Shown here: piece after piece, positions 5,354 through 5,995 of the stretch | Numbering within the stretch: position 1 is the stretch's first letter | Layout of the letters: every line of letters starts with the position of its first letter | Assembly: GCA_028280915.1 (NCBI GenBank) | Contig: JANQKX010000572.1 | Coordinates: forward strand, 1-5,995 | Source of the DNA: Kiloniellaceae bacterium | Lineage (GTDB): Bacteria; Pseudomonadota; Alphaproteobacteria; Kiloniellales; Kiloniellaceae | DNA length: 5,995 nucleotides | Direction: 5' to 3' | Translations under genes and position numbers: made by a program | Notes under the pieces: generated by a model | Seen by the model: the letters and a program-made list of their open reading frames with translations, nothing else | Told to the model about the DNA's origin: nothing | Databases searched by the model: none

Positions 5354-5818
5354 ATGACAAAACGATCGGATAAAAAACACACCCCAAGCGGCGCCGTTTT
5401 GACGGAGCTCATTTTGGAAACGTTCCGTCTGAACGGCCGCCTTCTGGCAGCCGGTGATGACTTGACGGGCGATCTGGGCCTTTCCAGCGCCCGCTGGCAA
5501 GTCATGGGCGCCATCGAGGAAACGCCTTTACCGGTCGCGCAGATCGCGCGGAACATGGGGCTGACTCGTCAAGCGGTCCAGCGCGTGGCCAATGTTCTCG
5601 CCGATGACGGCATGGTCGCCTTTGCCGAAAACCCCGATCACCGGCGGGCCAAACTCGTGCGCCTCACCGCCACCGGGCGGTCGATGCTGAAAGAGGTCAG
5701 CCGACGACAAATCGAATGGTCCAATCGTCTGGCCGCGCGGCTGAGCACCGACGCCATCCAAGAGGCCGTCACGGTCTTGCGCGCGGTCAGACAGGGCGTG
5801 GAAGCGGAAAAACAATAG
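5354..5818 (+). CDS. MarR-family transcriptional regulator
   Basis: A 154-residue winged-helix repressor, the family's usual size. Dimerisation helices frame the DNA-binding core. ARWQVMGAIEE (46-56) is the entry helix, PVAQIARNMGLTRQAVQRVA (60-79) contains the recognition helix, and NPDHRRAKLVRLTATG (93-108) forms the wing, with the Asp-His-Arg-Arg pattern typical of MarR proteins. It has no cysteine, which speaks against an OhrR-type thiol peroxide sensor, so a small-molecule ligand is more likely. A TTG at 5336 would add six residues but lies within operator 2; ATG 5354 is preferred. Two palindromes in its promoter point to autorepression. The next gene starts 11 bases downstream and is probably the co-transcribed target. 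Confidence 0.93.
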   Translation: MTKRSDKKHTPSGAVLTELILETFRLNGRLLAAGDDLTGDLGLSSARWQVMGAIEETPLPVAQIARNMGLTRQAVQRVANVLADDGMVAFAENPDHRRAKLVRLTATGRSMLKEVSRRQIEWSNRLAARLSTDAIQEAVTVLRAVRQGVEAEKQ

Positions 5819-5829
5819 GAACGGGTAAC

Positions 5830-5995
5830 ATGAGCAAGGTCGTCAAGTTCCTGCATCTGATCGGCATGGCCATGTTTTTCGGCAGCATTCTTGGCCATTT
5901 GCGGATCGTCCTGCGCCCCGGGCACAAGACCGGCCGCCACATGGCCAAGAATGCTGCCGAAAAACATGGCCATGCCGATCAGATGCAGGAACTTG
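5830..5995 (+). CDS. N-terminal fragment of a small membrane protein, chimeric after codon 23
   Basis: ATG 5830 has AGGA (5817-5820) 9 bases upstream and follows the MarR stop by 11 bases, so an operon is likely. Codons 1-23 encode MSKVVKFLHLIGMAMFFGSILGH, a hydrophobic segment that looks like the first helix of a small integral membrane protein; some DUF2269-like proteins begin in a similar way, but the family is not certain. From codon 24 the frame stays open to the edge, yet it reads through the spacer and right arm of an inverted repeat, giving a charged, non-membrane-like tail (RPGHKTGRH, AEKHGHADQMQE). That tail is the antisense of the gene itself. Only 5830-5898 should be taken as real coding sequence. 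Confidence 0.5.
   Translation, partial: MSKVVKFLHLIGMAMFFGSILGHLRIVLRPGHKTGRHMAKNAAEKHGHADQMQEL
5844..5995. repeat. 55-bp perfect inverted repeat reaching the window edge
   Basis: Bases 5844-5898 (starting CAAGTTCCTGCATCTGATCG) are exactly the reverse complement of 5941-5995 (ending CGATCAGATGCAGGAACTTG), separated by 42 bases. There is not one mismatch across 55 bases, and the second arm ends with the window. The arms lie inside a coding region, not at a mobile element. An assembly or amplification foldback is the likeliest cause. Confidence 0.9.

Noticed and set aside
5290..5556. Minus-strand gene divergent from the MarR gene
   Set aside because: It is antisense to the MarR N-terminus, with no ribosome site or family features.
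5638..5973. Minus-strand open frame beginning MAMFFGSILGH
   Set aside because: It is created by the right arm of the foldback running into the antisense of the MarR gene; not a real gene as placed.
5844..5995. Invertible phase-variation segment
   Set aside because: The spacer is only 42 bases, no recombinase gene is visible, and both arms are coding sequence of one gene; an artefact explains the exact 55-base match at the edge better.

Overview
The window is high-GC bacterial DNA whose proteins use mainly G/C-ending codons. Protein style, the kinds of sensors and the dense regulator-plus-target pairs suggest an alphaproteobacterium, perhaps in the Rhodospirillales. That placement is an inference from general resemblance only. 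I found no tRNA, rRNA, CRISPR array, insertion sequence or phage gene. The gene content is ordinary. The unusual material lies in the spaces between genes and at the right edge.

Left part (1-2598, minus strand). A secreted periplasmic substrate-binding protein of the branched-chain amino acid type (1432-2598) is followed by a transmembrane HAMP receptor (1-1234, running off the left edge). No ABC permease or ATPase lies beside them, so the binding protein may present its ligand to the receptor instead of to a transporter. The 197-base gap between them holds several GC-rich hairpins and a decaying 18-base tandem repeat that keeps the receptor's reading frame.

Middle (2599-5113). A 385-base gene-free stretch holds an intrinsic terminator, a perfect 16-bp inverted repeat and a 26-bp imperfect foldback that begins in the stop codon of the next gene. 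Then come a 12-TM MFS transporter (minus strand, about 2984-4135) and a divergent AraC-family regulator (4337-5113). Their shared control region carries a 17-base tandem repeat and four copies of the word CCTATG (two per strand), which are candidate operators. The natural reading is a regulator that controls the neighbouring exporter or permease.

Right part (5114-5995). A gap without genes leads to a MarR-family repressor (5354-5818). Its promoter contains two palindromic operators, and the predicted transcript would start at or near its ATG (leaderless). It is followed 11 bases later by a small membrane protein gene starting at 5830. That gene is not intact. The last 55 bases of the window are an exact reverse complement of 5844-5898, so the sequence folds back on itself. 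This looks most like an assembly or amplification artefact at a contig end, and only the first 23 codons of the last gene can be trusted.
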